From positions 1 to 64,000 of the forward strand of contig NZ_KB908220.1 in assembly GCF_000382365.1 (NCBI RefSeq): a DNA stretch of 64,000 nt, given 5' to 3'. Positions 1-10,655 of this stretch are shown here, piece by piece. Position 1 is the first letter of the stretch. Every line of letters begins with the position of its first letter. The notes beneath the pieces were generated by a model. That model had not been told where the DNA came from. It worked only from the letters and a program-made list of their open reading frames with translations, and did not search any database. This stretch comes from Pannonibacter phragmitetus DSM 14782 (GTDB lineage: Bacteria; Pseudomonadota; Alphaproteobacteria; Rhizobiales; Stappiaceae). A program made the position numbers and the translations under genes.

Positions 1-543
1 ATTCTGGCCACCGGCGGTGACTATGTTCTGGCCCTCAAGGACAACCAGCCCAGCCTCCTGAAGCAGGCCAAAGCCCTCATCGAGGATGGGGACCAGACCG
101 GCAGCATCCTGCTCGCCCCGGAAACCGCCCATGACCGGACCGAGACGCGCCGGGCCAGCGTCGTGGCCGCCACAGGCCTCGATTTCCCCGGGCTGCAGGC
201 CGTCGGCTCCGTCGAGACCGCCTGCCGTCATGCAGATGGCACCCAGACCAGTCATGTCCGCTTCTTCCTCCTGTCCAGGATCATGCCGCCAGACGCCCTC
301 ATCGAGACCGTCAGAACCCATTGGCACATCGAAAACAAACTGCACTGGGTCCTCGACGTCCACTTCTGCGAGGACGCCGCCAGAAACCGCAAGGACAACG
401 GCCCCCAGAACATCGCCCTCCTGCGAAAAATCGCCCTCAACGTCATCCGATCCCATCCTGACAAGGCCTCAATCAGGCGGAAAATCAAAAAGGCTGGATG
501 GGACGAGGACTTCCTCACATCGCTCATCAGCCATATGCGATAG
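1..543 (+). CDS. ISAs1-family transposase, C-terminal part (5' end outside window)
   Basis: The frame is open from base 1 to a TAG at 541-543, giving about 180 residues. It begins with a block containing ALKDNQPSLLKQ and continues to a segment containing HWHIENKLHWVLDVHF, which carries the late acidic (Glu) residue typical of the C-terminal DDE catalytic region of ISAs1-type transposases. The N-terminal half and earlier catalytic Asp residues lie to the left of the window, so intactness cannot be judged. The visible part has no frameshift. A shorter internal ATG at 163 exists but is not the real start. Family assignment is by recognition of these conserved motifs; the exact IS name is not assigned. 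Confidence 0.85.
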   Translation: MLATGGDYVLALKDNQPSLLKQAKALIEDGDQTGSILLAPETAHDRTETRRASVVAATGLDFPGLQAVGSVETACRHADGTQTSHVRFFLLSRIMPPDALIETVRTHWHIENKLHWVLDVHFCEDAARNRKDNGPQNIALLRKIALNVIRSHPDKASIRRKIKKAGWDEDFLTSLISHMR

Positions 544-548
544 CCCTG
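1..548 (+). mobile_element. Right end of an ISAs1-family insertion sequence (partial)
   Basis: The transposase frame ends at 543 and the next bases complete a string (catatgcgatagccctg, 532-548) whose reverse complement begins CAGGGC, which resembles the terminal inverted repeats I associate with this IS family. I place the element's right tip at about 548. The left end is outside the window, so the inverted repeat partner and the target-site duplication cannot be checked. Confidence 0.55.
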
Positions 549-590
549 CCCTTGAGGGGGGAGAGGAGTTGGAGCCTGACTGACTGTCCG
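549..590 (+). repeat. Dispersed intergenic repeat, copy adjoining the IS end
   Basis: The stretch of about 41 bases starting cccttgaggggggagagg and ending gcctgactgactgtcc is nearly the same as the reverse complement of 25190-25230, with about five or six mismatches by eye. It is G-rich and partly palindromic. It begins immediately after the proposed IS tip, so the IS appears to have landed in, or next to, a copy of this repeat. Confidence 0.7.
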
Positions 591-607
591 GGATAGACAC
601 CGCGCCC

Positions 608-2869
608 TCACGGCGCCCCGTGCCAGGGGCGGGTGCGGACGGGGCGGGCCCATTGCAGGTGCGTGATCACCACCCTGCCCTCCACCACTTCCAGCCAGAG
701 GGCGAGTGCGCCTTTCTCCGTGCGCTCCGGCCCGCCGATGGCCAGCGCCTTTGCGCAAGAACGCGGAAGGGTGAAGCTGCTGATGACCATATCCGCAAGG
801 CGGCAATCCTCCTCCAGCGCCTCCAGGCTGCGGCTGAGAGCCACGCGAAGTGGCGCCACCCCAGCCCCTTCTTCCGAAGGCAGCGGATAGGCCTCGACCA
901 CGCAGCCGGACGGATCACAGGCCATGTCGCGCGGCAGCAGGCGGCGGGCCTCGAAGGCCATCGGCGGCACCCCATCCCCCCTAAGCCAGGTTTCCGCAGC
1001 AAAGCCGACCTTCGAGGCAGTGACCCGCAAATCCCCTGAGACATCGCGCACCGCCACCAGCGCGCCCCTGTCCGCCACCATGATATCCGGCGGGCGGAAG
1101 AGCATCAGCGAGACAAGACCAATGCCGAGCGGCACCGCCGCAAGGGCCCGCCAGCGCCCGCTCGCCAGCAGCAGCATGAAGACAGAGGCCGTGAGAATCA
1201 CCGCCGCAAGGGCTGGCATCTGTCCGGTCACCCCGTCTGTATCGCTGAGCGAGGCGGTGAAACTGGCTGAGGCGAGCATCAGGTCAATGCCCCAGGCCAT
1301 CACCGCCAGAGGCAGATCCGCAAGGCCGAAAGGCAGCAGCAGGAAGGCCAGCACACCGGCCGGCATGACGATGAAGGAGACGGCAGGCATGGCCAGCAGA
1401 TTGCCGAGCAGCCCATAGGGCGACACCCGGTCGAAGTGATAGGCCCCGATCACCCCCGTCGCCACACCGGCCACAAGCGACGTCACCGCCAGTCCGCCAG
1501 CCCATAACACAACAGATGAAAGAATGCGGCGGAAGGGCGAGAGGCTCGCCCGCCGTGCCGCATTCATCTTGGTGGCCGGACGGCGTGACCAGTCGTCATA
1601 GACCGCAACCAGACAAAGAACGGCGGCAAAGGACATCTGAAAGCCGGGGTCATAAAGGTCTTCCGGCGCCACGATCAGCAGCGCCAGCGCCACCAGCGAC
1701 AGGCTGCGCAGGCTGAGGCCGCGCCGCCCGGTCAACAGCCCCAGAAACACCAGCGAAATCATCAGATAGGAGCGCTGCGTCGGCACACTGGCGCCTGACA
1801 GCAGCAGATAGGCGGTTGCCGTCACAAGGGCCACACAGGCGGCGATCTTGTGGATGGGCAGACGTAGCGCCAGCAACGGAAAGGCCGCCAGCAGCGCCAG
1901 CGCTGCCGCATAGACACCGCCCGCAAACAGCGCCATGTGCAGGCCGGAGATCGACAGCACATGCGCCAGCCCGGATTCTCTGAGATCCTCGACCGCTTCA
2001 TCTGAAATGAGACTTCTGTCCCCGACAAGCAACGCAGCCGCCAGCGCCGCCCGGTCGCCCTCGCCAAGGGCGGCGCGAATGCCTTCGACAAGGCCCGCCC
2101 GCACAGCCTCGATCTGCCGGAGCGCCTTCAGCCGGAGCCCCGGCGGCGGCAGTTCTATTGTCTCCGGCGCACCCAGCACGAAGCCGGTGGCACCGATCCG
2201 GTCATAATAGGCGCGGAAGGCAAAGTCATAGCCGCCCGGACGCACCGGGCCGGAGGGCGGCACCATCCGGGCCCTCACCTTGATGGCATCGCCAATGGCA
2301 AGCTTCTGCGCCTGCCGCAGCACCAGCCGCACCCGCGCCGGCGGCTCGCCCCGGCGCGACCAGTGCGCCACATCAACCGTCACCTGCCGGGATGCGCCCG
2401 CTCCGGCGATGCCTGAAACGTGGCCGGAAATCTCTGCTGAAACCGGACCCTTCAGCACGGGCGCAGCAATGCTGACCGTGCGCATGGCCCCTGCCGCTGC
2501 CCCAGCCAGCGCCAAGGCCAGAACCAGCGCCACAGCATGAAGCCGCCCGCGCCAATGCGCCCACAGAGCAAAGGCAAGCGCCGCAAAGGCCAGCGCCATC
2601 AGCACCCAGCCGTTGGGCTCACGCGGGGCGGAAAAATAAAGCGCAATGCCACCGCAGAAGGCAAAGGCCTGCAGCACGGGGGCAAGATCACGCGGGACCT
2701 TGCGGCTGACCGCTGCAGCCGGTTTCAGCAGTCCGGCATCGGGCGCATGCGGCCGCTTGCGCCACAGGCGCTCACCATGACGGTAAAACCAGTCAGGAAT
2801 GGAAAACGGGCGGCGCGGCGGCGGCGCCCTGTCATCTGTTGCAGAGCCTGTCAGCCCTGCATCGGCCAT
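608..2869 (-). CDS. comEC: ComEC/Rec2-family inner-membrane DNA channel protein
   Basis: This 753-residue polytopic membrane protein matches ComEC/Rec2, the inner-membrane channel that takes up single-stranded DNA in naturally transformable bacteria. Two or three N-terminal hydrophobic helices (about 65-130) precede a soluble DUF4131-like region (about 130-240). The hallmark SISGLHM lies at 306-312 within the competence domain, followed by many membrane helices to about 580. The C-terminal 170 residues are soluble but show no HxHxDH metallo-beta-lactamase motif, so this is the form without an active nuclease-like domain. The ATG at 2869 is used; gltX diverges from it about 200 bases away. Whether the host is competent cannot be told from one gene. 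Confidence 0.88.
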   Translation of the reverse strand: MADAGLTGSATDDRAPPPRRPFSIPDWFYRHGERLWRKRPHAPDAGLLKPAAAVSRKVPRDLAPVLQAFAFCGGIALYFSAPREPNGWVLMALAFAALAFALWAHWRGRLHAVALVLALALAGAAAGAMRTVSIAAPVLKGPVSAEISGHVSGIAGAGASRQVTVDVAHWSRRGEPPARVRLVLRQAQKLAIGDAIKVRARMVPPSGPVRPGGYDFAFRAYYDRIGATGFVLGAPETIELPPPGLRLKALRQIEAVRAGLVEGIRAALGEGDRAALAAALLVGDRSLISDEAVEDLRESGLAHVLSISGLHMALFAGGVYAAALALLAAFPLLALRLPIHKIAACVALVTATAYLLLSGASVPTQRSYLMISLVFLGLLTGRRGLSLRSLSLVALALLIVAPEDLYDPGFQMSFAAVLCLVAVYDDWSRRPATKMNAARRASLSPFRRILSSVVLWAGGLAVTSLVAGVATGVIGAYHFDRVSPYGLLGNLLAMPAVSFIVMPAGVLAFLLLPFGLADLPLAVMAWGIDLMLASASFTASLSDTDGVTGQMPALAAVILTASVFMLLLASGRWRALAAVPLGIGLVSLMLFRPPDIMVADRGALVAVRDVSGDLRVTASKVGFAAETWLRGDGVPPMAFEARRLLPRDMACDPSGCVVEAYPLPSEEGAGVAPLRVALSRSLEALEEDCRLADMVISSFTLPRSCAKALAIGGPERTEKGALALWLEVVEGRVVITHLQWARPVRTRPWHGAP

Positions 2870-3071
2870 GGCCCTGCGGCCCCTGCTTCATACGCCAAAC
2901 GCAAACCCGCCCCACACTGCCGGTGCGCCTCACCAGCCTTGCCCATACCCTTTGTCCATTCGCTGCACCCCGGACATTTGCCGGGCCGCGCGCCTGTGCT
3001 AAAGAGCCAGCAACCGGATTCCGGTTCTGACCGGCATCACCTCACTCTGACAGAGAAACAACATCCTGACC

Positions 3072-4496
3072 ATGGCTGACCAGATCGTCACGCGCTTTGC
3101 GCCTTCCCCGACCGGCTACCTTCATATTGGCGGCGCCCGCACGGCTCTCTTCAACTGGCTCTTTGCCAAGCGCCACGGCGGCAAGATGCTGCTGCGCATC
3201 GAGGACACCGACCGCGCCCGTTCCACCAAGGAAGCCGTGGATGCGCTGCTCGACGGCCTGACCTGGCTCGGCCTCGACTGGGACGGCGAGCCCGTGTCCC
3301 AGTTCGGCCGCGTCAAGCGCCATCAGGAAGTGGTGGAAGAGATGCTGGCGCGCGGCACCGCCTACCGCTGCTATTGCTCGCCGCAGGAACTGGAAGAGAT
3401 GCGCGAGAAGGCCCGCGCCGAAGGCCGCCCGCCGCGCTATGACGGCACCTGGCGCGACCGTGATGCTTCCGAAGCTCCTGCGGGTGTCGCCCCGGCCATC
3501 CGCCTGCGCGCGCCGCTCGAGGGCGAGACCATCGTTGATGATCAGGTGCAGGGCCGCATCACCTTCCCGAACAAGGATCTCGACGACCTCGTCCTGATGC
3601 GCTCGGACGGCGTGCCGACCTACATGCTGGCCGTGGTGGTGGACGACCATGACATGGGCGTGACCCACATCATCCGTGGCGACGACCATCTGACCAACGC
3701 CGCCCGCCAGACCCTGATCTATCAGGCCATGGGCTGGGACGTGCCCAGCATGTCGCACATCCCGCTGATTCATGGTCCGGATGGCGCCAAGCTTTCCAAG
3801 CGCCACGGCGCGCTGGGAGCGGAAGCCTACCGCGCCATGGGCTATCTGCCTGCCGCCATGCGCAACTATCTCGCCCGTCTCGGCTGGAGCCATGGCGACG
3901 ACGAGATCATGTCCACCGAAGACATGATTTCCTGGTTCGGCCTTGAGTCCATTGGCCGTTCGCCGGCCCGCTTCGACTTCAAGAAGCTGGAGAACCTGAA
4001 CGGCCACTACATGCGCGCCACCGCCGATGCGGACCTGCTGGTGCACTGGAAGGCCTGCATTGCCCATAACGAGGGCGGCGCCGCCATTCTCGACTGGATG
4101 GCCGCCCCCGGCAATGAAGCCAAGGTGCTGGCAGCCCTGCCTGGCCTCAAGGAGCGCGCCAAGACGCTGGTGGAACTCACCGAAAGCGCATCATACCTTT
4201 GGCGGGTGCGGCCAATTGACCTCGACGAGAAGGCCGGCACCATTCTTGACGCAGACGGCAAGTCGATCCTTGCCCGCCTCCTGCCGCTGCTGCAGGCTGA
4301 CGGCACGTGGTCACTGGAAAGCACGGAAGCTGCCGTCAAGGCCTTCGCGGAAGCCGAAAACCTCAAGCTTGGCAAGGTGGCGCAGCCTCTGCGCGCTGCA
4401 TTGACGGGCCGTGGCACCTCGCCCGGCATCTATGATGTGCTGGTGGTTCTGGGCAAGGACGAATCCCTTGGCCGCATTGCCGATCAGGCTGCTTGA
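3072..4496 (+). CDS. gltX: Glutamyl-tRNA synthetase
   Basis: Class I aminoacyl-tRNA synthetase of 474 residues that charges tRNA-Glu (and in many alphaproteobacteria tRNA-Gln, later amidated by GatCAB). The ATP-binding HIGH-type motif reads HIGG at 18-21, after PSPTGY, and the KMSKS-type loop reads KLSKR at 240-244. The C-terminal anticodon-binding helical domain fills roughly 330-474. Length is normal for the family. The ATG at 3072 follows a stretch containing cagagaaacaacatcctgacc, so the ribosome-binding site is weak. The gene is transcribed away from comEC and towards gltA, from which a 240-base gap with hairpins separates it. Alphaproteobacteria often have two GltX paralogues; which of them this is cannot be decided here. 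Confidence 0.96.
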   Translation: MADQIVTRFAPSPTGYLHIGGARTALFNWLFAKRHGGKMLLRIEDTDRARSTKEAVDALLDGLTWLGLDWDGEPVSQFGRVKRHQEVVEEMLARGTAYRCYCSPQELEEMREKARAEGRPPRYDGTWRDRDASEAPAGVAPAIRLRAPLEGETIVDDQVQGRITFPNKDLDDLVLMRSDGVPTYMLAVVVDDHDMGVTHIIRGDDHLTNAARQTLIYQAMGWDVPSMSHIPLIHGPDGAKLSKRHGALGAEAYRAMGYLPAAMRNYLARLGWSHGDDEIMSTEDMISWFGLESIGRSPARFDFKKLENLNGHYMRATADADLLVHWKACIAHNEGGAAILDWMAAPGNEAKVLAALPGLKERAKTLVELTESASYLWRVRPIDLDEKAGTILDADGKSILARLLPLLQADGTWSLESTEAAVKAFAEAENLKLGKVAQPLRAALTGRGTSPGIYDVLVVLGKDESLGRIADQAA

Positions 4497-4519
4497 CGCC
4501 TGATCGGACAGGTATTTTC

Positions 4520-4584
4520 AGAATAACGTTCAGCGTTATTTATTGGAACCAGGCCCATGGCGCAGACGTTTTCGCGCCATGGGC
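4520..4584 (+). terminator. Two hairpins in the gltX-gltA gap
   Basis: Just after gltX, aataacg-ttcag-cgttatt (about 4522-4540) forms an AT-rich hairpin followed by tatt. Next to it, gcccatggcgc (4553-4563) pairs perfectly with gcgccatgggc (4574-4584) around a 10-base loop. The first may be a weak terminator for gltX. The second could end the transcript or belong to the gltA leader. Neither has a long U run. Confidence 0.45.
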
Positions 4585-4736
4585 AGTGCAGCATGCAGCT
4601 TGCAGCCCCTGCTCAAATGGGATACGCAATCCGGGGCTATTTCAACCGCCGTGCAAGCATCAGGCAGATCAGTCAAGGTCTGCGGCGCTCCCAACGCCAG
4701 AATGCACCGGCAGTTCCAGACGAAGGGGTTACCTGA

Positions 4737-6029
<1,293 letters not shown>

Positions 6030-6052
6030 GATCTTCTGATCTGACAGACACG

Positions 6053-6079
6053 AAAAGGGCGCCAGACGGCGCCCTTTTT
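6053..6079 (+). terminator. Bidirectional intrinsic terminator between gltA and lpxB
   Basis: aaaagggcgcc (6053-6063) pairs with ggcgccctttt (6068-6078) around the loop agac. The plus strand ends in five T, and the minus strand also runs into T residues, so the hairpin can end both converging transcripts. Confidence 0.9.
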
Positions 6080-6157
6080 GCTATGTGCATGCAGAACAGG
6101 AAAAGGCGGGCTTGAGCATTTTCAAGGCGTGATGCGTCAGCATCGAAAGCCTTGGTA

Positions 6158-7360
6158 TTACGACTTGAGGAGATCCAGCACGATCCGGGCCGCGGCCTCG
6201 CTCTGGGAGCGGCCATCCGGCAGGCGCATCATGCCATCGAGCGCCGTGAAAGCGTCCACCTGCGTGCGCCGCTCGGGCGTATCGCTCAACAGCTTCGAGA
6301 TGACGGGCACAAGGCGCTCCGGATTGACCTCCTCATCGAGGAACTCCGGCACCACATTGCGCTCCAGAATGATGTTGGGCAGCACCATGGAGGAGACGCT
6401 GGCAATCGGCATGATCTTGTGCAGCTGCTTCAGGCGCCGGTAGAACCAGTCGAGCCGGTAGCAGATCGCCATGGGCACACCGGAGGCCGCCAGTTCCAGC
6501 GATACGGTGCCGGAGGCTGCCAGCGCAGCATGCGCACGGCGGAAGGCTGCAAACTTTTCCGCTTCGCCCCGGATGATCTGCGGCGGCAACGGCCAGCCGG
6601 CAACCCGCTCCGTAATACGGTCCGCCAGATGCGGCACCGCCGGCAGCAGCACTTCCAGCCCCGGATGAAGCGGGGCAAGCTGCAACAGGATCTGGCCGAA
6701 ATCATCCAGCAGTGCATCCACCTCGCTGCGGCGGCTGCCGGGCAGCAGCAGCAGCACGGGAGCGCCCTCGCCCACCGGCTTGCGCTCACCTGCAGCCGGA
6801 CGCAGCAAGGCCGCCTTCTCGATCAGCGGATGACCGACGTAGAAGGTGGGCGGGCCGCCGAGACGCTTGTGGGCCGCCGGTTCAAACGGCAGCAGCGCCA
6901 GAAGACGGTCCACATAGACGCTCATCTTCTTCGCCCGGCCCGGACGCCAGGCCCAGACGGAGGGCGACACATAATCGACAATGGGAATATGCGGCGCGCG
7001 CTTGCGCACCCGTTTGGCGACATTATGCGTGAAATCCGGGCTGTCGATGATGATCAGCACATCCGGATTGGCGGCAATTGCCGCATCGACAGCCTGATAG
7101 ACGCGCCGGACGATGGTGGGCAGGCGCTTCAAGACCGCCGTGAGCCCCATCACTGCAATGTCGGACAGCGGAAAGAGGCTCTCCAGCCCCTGATGCGCCA
7201 TCCGCTCGCCGCCGACGCCCTCAAAGACAATTGCGCCGCCGTGCAGCTGCTTCAGCGAGGCCATGAGATTGGCGCCAAGAGAATCGCCGGATTCCTCGCC
7301 AGCCACCAGAAACACCTTCAGCGGACGCGCCGGATTGCCGGCCATCACCTCAGTGTTCAT
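6158..7360 (-). CDS. lpxB: Lipid-A-disaccharide synthase
   Basis: GT19 glycosyltransferase of 400 residues that joins UDP-2,3-diacylglucosamine and lipid X to make the tetraacyl disaccharide of lipid A at the inner face of the cytoplasmic membrane. Family features include the N-terminal VAGEESGDSLGA block (about 20-31) and the SPDFTHNVAKRVR and YVSPSVWAW segments characteristic of LpxB. Its ATG overlaps the stop of lpxI by four bases (ATGA), so the two are translationally coupled. It is the last gene of the lpxD-fabZ-lpxA-lpxI-lpxB run and faces gltA across a shared terminator. Length is normal. Confidence 0.96.
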   Translation of the reverse strand: MNTEVMAGNPARPLKVFLVAGEESGDSLGANLMASLKQLHGGAIVFEGVGGERMAHQGLESLFPLSDIAVMGLTAVLKRLPTIVRRVYQAVDAAIAANPDVLIIIDSPDFTHNVAKRVRKRAPHIPIVDYVSPSVWAWRPGRAKKMSVYVDRLLALLPFEPAAHKRLGGPPTFYVGHPLIEKAALLRPAAGERKPVGEGAPVLLLLPGSRRSEVDALLDDFGQILLQLAPLHPGLEVLLPAVPHLADRITERVAGWPLPPQIIRGEAEKFAAFRRAHAALAASGTVSLELAASGVPMAICYRLDWFYRRLKQLHKIMPIASVSSMVLPNIILERNVVPEFLDEEVNPERLVPVISKLLSDTPERRTQVDAFTALDGMMRLPDGRSQSEAAARIVLDLLKS

Positions 7361-8256
7361 GCTGCATCGCTCCCGTTTCGCGTCAGGCCGAAGAGGAACA
7401 ATCCGCCCGCTTTGGCGGCCGCTGCTGTCTCAGCCTCATCGGCCACCAGCGCATGGCCTGCTTCCACCGCTATGCCGGCAAGCCCTGCCGCCTTGGCAAG
7501 CTCGACCGTGCGCGGGCCTATTGTCGGGAGATCCACGCGCAGATCCTGCCCGGGCTTGGCCGCCTTCACCAGAACGCCCGCTGCGCCCTTGGTCTTGACC
7601 CGGCCAATGCGCCGCAGCTCGGCGCAGCGCGCCAGCATCGCATCGGTGCCCTCGGCCCCTTCCAGCGCGATCACACGCCCGCCAATGGCGACAGCGGCCT
7701 GGCCAATATCCAGTTCACCCAGCCTTTGCACCGCCTTGTAGGCTAGTGCCATATCTGCGGCGGCATCCTCATCCGGTGTCTTTCCGGCGAGCAACCCGGC
7801 ACGAGCCAGCAGCGCAGGGGCAACATCGCGCACGCCAACAGCCTTGAGGCCTTCGGCTTCAAAGATGCCGATCACACGGGTCAGAAGACTGTCATCGCCG
7901 CCAATCATCGCCTTGAGGATGGCAGGCAGGCGGCGCATGGTGCCCAGATCCCCCATGACGGAGGTAAAATCCGGCCTCTTGGTAATGCCGCCGATCAGCA
8001 GCACCCGGTCGCAGTGCGCCTGTTTGAGGCTCTTGAACAGCTGTCCGATCTGGCCCCAGCCCAGTTCGACATCGGCCTGGGCAGCAAGCTCCGGCTCGGC
8101 CTCGCCCTTGATGGCGACAAGATGCACGGGCTCGCCCCGGGCCTGCAGGTCGGCCAGAATAAGCCCAGGCAGACGCCCCCCGCCCGCGATGATGCCGAGG
8201 CATCCTGTGGAAGCCCCGGTCTTTCCGGCATCGCTGGCGGCAGTCATCTCAGGCAT
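7357..8256 (-). CDS. lpxI: UDP-2,3-diacylglucosamine pyrophosphatase LpxI
   Basis: LpxI (DUF1009) hydrolyses UDP-2,3-diacylglucosamine to lipid X and UMP, the step done by LpxH in enterobacteria. The N-terminal GCLGIIAGGGRLPG block and the C-terminal region with LRVDLPTIGPRTVE are typical of the family. The open frame extends upstream to a GTG at 8295 that would overlap lpxA by 47 bases; I prefer the ATG at 8256 (299 residues, small overlap with the lpxA stop), with the ATG at 8247 equally possible. It sits between lpxA and lpxB exactly where the pathway needs it, which supports the assignment. Confidence 0.92.
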   Translation of the reverse strand: MPEMTAASDAGKTGASTGCLGIIAGGGRLPGLILADLQARGEPVHLVAIKGEAEPELAAQADVELGWGQIGQLFKSLKQAHCDRVLLIGGITKRPDFTSVMGDLGTMRRLPAILKAMIGGDDSLLTRVIGIFEAEGLKAVGVRDVAPALLARAGLLAGKTPDEDAAADMALAYKAVQRLGELDIGQAAVAIGGRVIALEGAEGTDAMLARCAELRRIGRVKTKGAAGVLVKAAKPGQDLRVDLPTIGPRTVELAKAAGLAGIAVEAGHALVADEAETAAAAKAGGLFLFGLTRNGSDAA

Positions 8257-9055
8257 CGCCCGCAGGGCCACGCGGTGTGCAGAAGCGGCGCTCACCCTCG
8301 ACGAGGATGAAATCCGTCACCTGCTTCACCAGCGGCTGGTCCGTCACGCTGTCTGCAATCTTCTGGGCGCGGTCACGCAGCGTGCCTTCCTCGCTCTCGA
8401 ACAGCTCGCGGTAGGCTGCGCGCAGGGCATGGATCTGCTCACGCGGGAAGTTGCGCCGCTTCAGGCCGACGAGATTGAGACCGCCAAGCCGCGCCCTGTT
8501 GCCCGTGACCATGCCATAGGGAATGAGATCATTCTCAAGACCCGCCAGGCCACCGACAAAGGCGTGGTCGCCAATGCGGGTAAACTGGATCACGGCCGAT
8601 CCGCCGCCGAAAATGACGTGGCTGCCCACTTCGACGTGGCCGGCAATCATCACATTGTTGGACAGCACGCAGCCGTCCCCCAGATGGCTGTCGTGGCCGA
8701 CGTGAGAATTCGCAAGGAAAGCGCAACGGTTGCCGATGGTGGTCGTGGAGCCGCCCCCTTCCGTTCCGGCGTTCATCGTCACGCCTTCCCGGATGATGCA
8801 GTCCTCGCCCACGCTCAGCGTTGCGTGCTCGCCCTTGAACTTGAGATCCTGGGCCTGATGGCCGATGGACGCAAAGGGGAAGATGACCGTGCGCGCACCG
8901 ATCCGGGTGGATCCGGCAACGGCCACATGCGACTTCAGCTCGACGCCATCGCCCAGCACCACATCCTTGCCCACGTGGCAGAAAGGCCCGATGCGAACCC
9001 CGTCACCGAGAGACGCACCGTCTTCAATGATTGCGGAGGGATGAATGTGGGACAT
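8249..9055 (-). CDS. lpxA: UDP-N-acetylglucosamine acyltransferase
   Basis: First enzyme of lipid A synthesis, moving a 3-hydroxyacyl chain from ACP to UDP-GlcNAc. The protein (268 residues from this start) is a left-handed beta-helix of hexapeptide repeats from about residue 3 to 190, with a helical C-terminal domain. The catalytic His is His121 in NSHVGHDSH by alignment with E. coli. The frame extends to a TTG at 9073, but the ATG at 9055 has a TGAGGA ribosome-binding site that uses the stop codon of fabZ, which decides the start. Tight spacing with fabZ and lpxI indicates one transcript. Confidence 0.96.
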   Translation of the reverse strand: MSHIHPSAIIEDGASLGDGVRIGPFCHVGKDVVLGDGVELKSHVAVAGSTRIGARTVIFPFASIGHQAQDLKFKGEHATLSVGEDCIIREGVTMNAGTEGGGSTTTIGNRCAFLANSHVGHDSHLGDGCVLSNNVMIAGHVEVGSHVIFGGGSAVIQFTRIGDHAFVGGLAGLENDLIPYGMVTGNRARLGGLNLVGLKRRNFPREQIHALRAAYRELFESEEGTLRDRAQKIADSVTDQPLVKQVTDFILVEGERRFCTPRGPAGDA

Positions 9056-9062
9056 GATTTCC

Positions 9063-9530
9063 TCAGGCGTCAACGATCATGGCGCTGATTTCAGCTTCAG
9101 CGACCTTAGCGCCATCCACCTTGGCAATCGCCTCAAATTTCCAGATGTTGAGACGGTTACGGATCTTCTTCACATGGAATTCGACCTGGTCACCCGGCAT
9201 CACCGGCTTGCGGAACTTGGCCTTGTCGACAGTCATGAGATAGACGAGCTGCGGCGTGTCGCCGGTGCTCAGGGAGTTGACGCAGAGCGCCCCGGCCGTC
9301 TGCGCCATCGCCTCGATCAGCAGAACGCCCGGCATCACCGGATGAGCCGGAAAATGCCCCTGGAAATGCGGCTCGTTGATCGTGACATTCTTGATGCCGA
9401 TGCAGGACTCGTCCCCGTTCATCTCGATGATCCTGTCGATCATGAGGAACGGGTAGCGGTGCGGCAGGAGCTCCATGACACGCATGATGTCAGCGGTGTT
9501 GAGCGTTGTCTTCTGTTCTTCCATATCCAT
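9063..9530 (-). CDS. fabZ: 3-hydroxyacyl-ACP dehydratase
   Basis: Hot-dog fold dehydratase of fatty-acid elongation, 155 residues. The active-site pair is visible as His59 in [13 protein letters not shown] and Glu73 in LLIEAMAQ. By competing for 3-hydroxyacyl-ACP with LpxA and LpxD, it sets the balance between phospholipid and lipid A, which explains its place between lpxD and lpxA. Two in-frame ATGs (9530 and 9524) are possible; the AGAGGG upstream does not settle the choice. Its stop codon forms part of the lpxA ribosome-binding site. Confidence 0.97.
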   Translation of the reverse strand: MDMEEQKTTLNTADIMRVMELLPHRYPFLMIDRIIEMNGDESCIGIKNVTINEPHFQGHFPAHPVMPGVLLIEAMAQTAGALCVNSLSTGDTPQLVYLMTVDKAKFRKPVMPGDQVEFHVKKIRNRLNIWKFEAIAKVDGAKVAEAEISAMIVDA

Positions 9531-9587
9531 CGCCCTCTTGCAGGGAAACTGTCGTTTGCTGCTGTTTATCGCAGTGTAAAGCGCCTG

Positions 9588-10628
9588 TCAGGCATCAGAT
9601 CCGCGTTCTGCCAGTTTTTTCAGCGCCGTGATTTCACGGAACCACTGTTTCACCGGCTTGGCCGGCACGCCGCCGTAGCGCCCGCCTGCCGGAACCGCGT
9701 CATTGACGACGCTGACCGCAGCGATCTGTGCGCCCATGCCGATTTCCACGTGGCCGGCAACACCGGACTGTCCGCCAATGGCCACATAGTCGGCCAGGGT
9801 CGAGCTTCCGGAAAGTCCGACCTGCGAAACGATCACGCAGTGGCGGCCGACAACGACGTTGTGGCCAACCTGGACCTGATTGTCGATCTTGGTGCCTTCG
9901 CCAATCACGGTGTCACGGTTGGCGCCGCGGTCAATGGTCGTGTTTGCGCCAATTTCCACGTCATCCTGAATGATGACACGGCCAATCTGAGGCACCTTCA
10001 GATGCCCGCCAAGACCCATGGCATAACCGAAACCATCCTGTCCGACACAGACGCCCGGATGAAGAATGACCCGGTTGCCAAGCAGGGCGTGCTGCAGCAC
10101 GGCATTGGCGCCGATCCGGCACTCCCGGCCGACACGCACATTGCAACCGATGACGGCATTGGGGCCAATATGGGAGCCCGCACCAACTTCGGCGCCTTCT
10201 CCGATGACGGCACCCGGCTCGATGACGGCGCCCTCTTCAATGACGGCAGCCGGATGCACGGTTGCCCGCTCCGAAATCCGTGTCTCGCCGTAAAAGGGCT
10301 CCGGCTTCATGGCCGCAGGAAACAGGCCCGCCAGCACAAGCGCCCAAGCTCTGTACGGATCCTTGCAGACGATGACAGCCACTTCTTCCGGCACTTTGGC
10401 CACATGCTTCTGTGCAACGATGCAGGCACTTGCCCGGGTGCTGCCGAGCTGGGCGAGGTACTTCACATTATCGAAGAAAACCAGCGCACCTGGCTCCGCA
10501 TCCTCCAGCGGCGCCACCTTGCTGATCAGAAGAGCCGGGTCACCGCGCTGAAGCTCGCCGCCGGACAGGGCCACAATCCGCTCAAGCGGCAGCTCTGCCA
10601 TGGGCGGGAAGAAGATGGGATCGGACAT
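9588..10628 (-). CDS. lpxD: UDP-3-O-(3-hydroxyacyl)glucosamine N-acyltransferase
   Basis: Third step of lipid A synthesis: adds a second 3-hydroxyacyl chain at the 2-amino group. It has 346 residues, with an N-terminal uridine-binding domain (about 1-105) and a hexapeptide-repeat beta-helix (about 110-310), and a segment GHNVVVGRHCVI holding the expected catalytic His. The open frame reaches far upstream (10835), but this runs through the terminator and into bamA; the ATG at 10628 (MSDPIFFPP) with GGGAGA upstream is the sensible start. Lies 85 bases downstream of bamA, across a strong hairpin with a U tract. Confidence 0.95.
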   Translation of the reverse strand: MSDPIFFPPMAELPLERIVALSGGELQRGDPALLISKVAPLEDAEPGALVFFDNVKYLAQLGSTRASACIVAQKHVAKVPEEVAVIVCKDPYRAWALVLAGLFPAAMKPEPFYGETRISERATVHPAAVIEEGAVIEPGAVIGEGAEVGAGSHIGPNAVIGCNVRVGRECRIGANAVLQHALLGNRVILHPGVCVGQDGFGYAMGLGGHLKVPQIGRVIIQDDVEIGANTTIDRGANRDTVIGEGTKIDNQVQVGHNVVVGRHCVIVSQVGLSGSSTLADYVAIGGQSGVAGHVEIGMGAQIAAVSVVNDAVPAGGRYGGVPAKPVKQWFREITALKKLAERGSDA

Positions 10629-10655
10629 GAACTGTCTCCCGCAAGATGTTCTGAC

